Positions 63,963 through 64,000 of a DNA stretch of 64,000 nucleotides are shown here, one piece after another; position 1 is the stretch's first letter; each line of letters starts with the position of its first letter. Below the pieces are notes generated by a model. That model searched no databases and had not been told where the DNA came from. It worked only from the letters and a program-made list of their open reading frames with translations. Both the position numbers and the translations under genes were made by a program. Location of the stretch: NCBI GenBank assembly GCA_947591785.1, contig CANQDK010000006.1, positions 1-64,000 of the forward strand, read 5' to 3'. This DNA is from an uncultured Clostridia bacterium. Its GTDB lineage: Bacteria > Bacillota > Clostridia > Christensenellales > UBA1242.

Positions 63963-64000
63963 GCGGGCGTAGTACATCGGTAGTATGCGGGCTTCCCAAG
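63963..64000 (+). tRNA. tRNA-Gly, 5' part only (anticodon probably CCC)
   Basis: GCGGGCG is the acceptor strand, TA then a D arm, then an anticodon stem CGGGC and loop TTCCCAA, which gives CCC (Gly) with A at position 37. The gene is cut by the right edge after about 38 of 75 bases, so the remainder and the CCA end are not seen. Confidence 0.85.

Overview
The window reads as a piece of chromosome from a low-GC, Gram-positive-type bacterium of the Bacillota, most likely an uncultured Clostridia-like gut lineage. The signs are strongly A/T-biased codons, AGGAGG ribosome binding sites, sigma-A style promoters, U-tract terminators, a T-box before aspS-asnS, a yqzL-recO pair, AddAB in place of RecBCD, lipobox lipoproteins, a RsfA-like SANT protein and a BclA-like jelly-roll protein. 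TGA is a normal stop. Species cannot be named from this. I see no insertion sequence, prophage, CRISPR array or rRNA.

Region 1 (1-11.7 kb, mostly minus strand) is accessory and partly decayed. It holds a TetR cassette, an alpha/beta hydrolase next to two broken genes (a cupin remnant joined to a truncated amidohydrolase), a MATE transporter fused to a cytidylate-kinase-like domain behind a leader terminator, a flavodoxin, an MFS carrier, and an operon of an RNase J-like metallo-beta-lactamase protein (split by an A8 frameshift) and a PD-(D/E)XK-type nuclease. Region 2 (11.8-20.1 kb) holds a transglutaminase-like protein of unknown role, a candidate small RNA, a lipoprotein, a MenD-like TPP enzyme with a sugar epimerase-like partner, and malQ on the opposite strand.

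Region 3 (20.1-41.6 kb) is a cell-surface island. A 4547-residue membrane-anchored protein carries about 41 tandem beta-sandwich-like repeats. A four-gene operon follows (nucleotidyltransferase-kinase fusion, KpsF-like isomerase, HAD phosphatase, polysaccharide pyruvyl transferase) that looks like surface-glycan synthesis. Then comes a 1035-residue lipoprotein with Cys-pair repeats and BspA-type leucine-rich repeats.

Region 4 (41.7-64 kb) is mostly housekeeping: an integral membrane protein, T-box-aspS-asnS, thyA with a large insertion, a BclA-like protein, yqzL-recO, a SANT protein, addB-addA, a membrane protein with three AT-hook-like motifs, a radical SAM protein, a CNNM/CorC transporter, a SecB-like protein and the start of a tRNA-Gly. 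Several of these genes have promoters followed by leaders that can fold.
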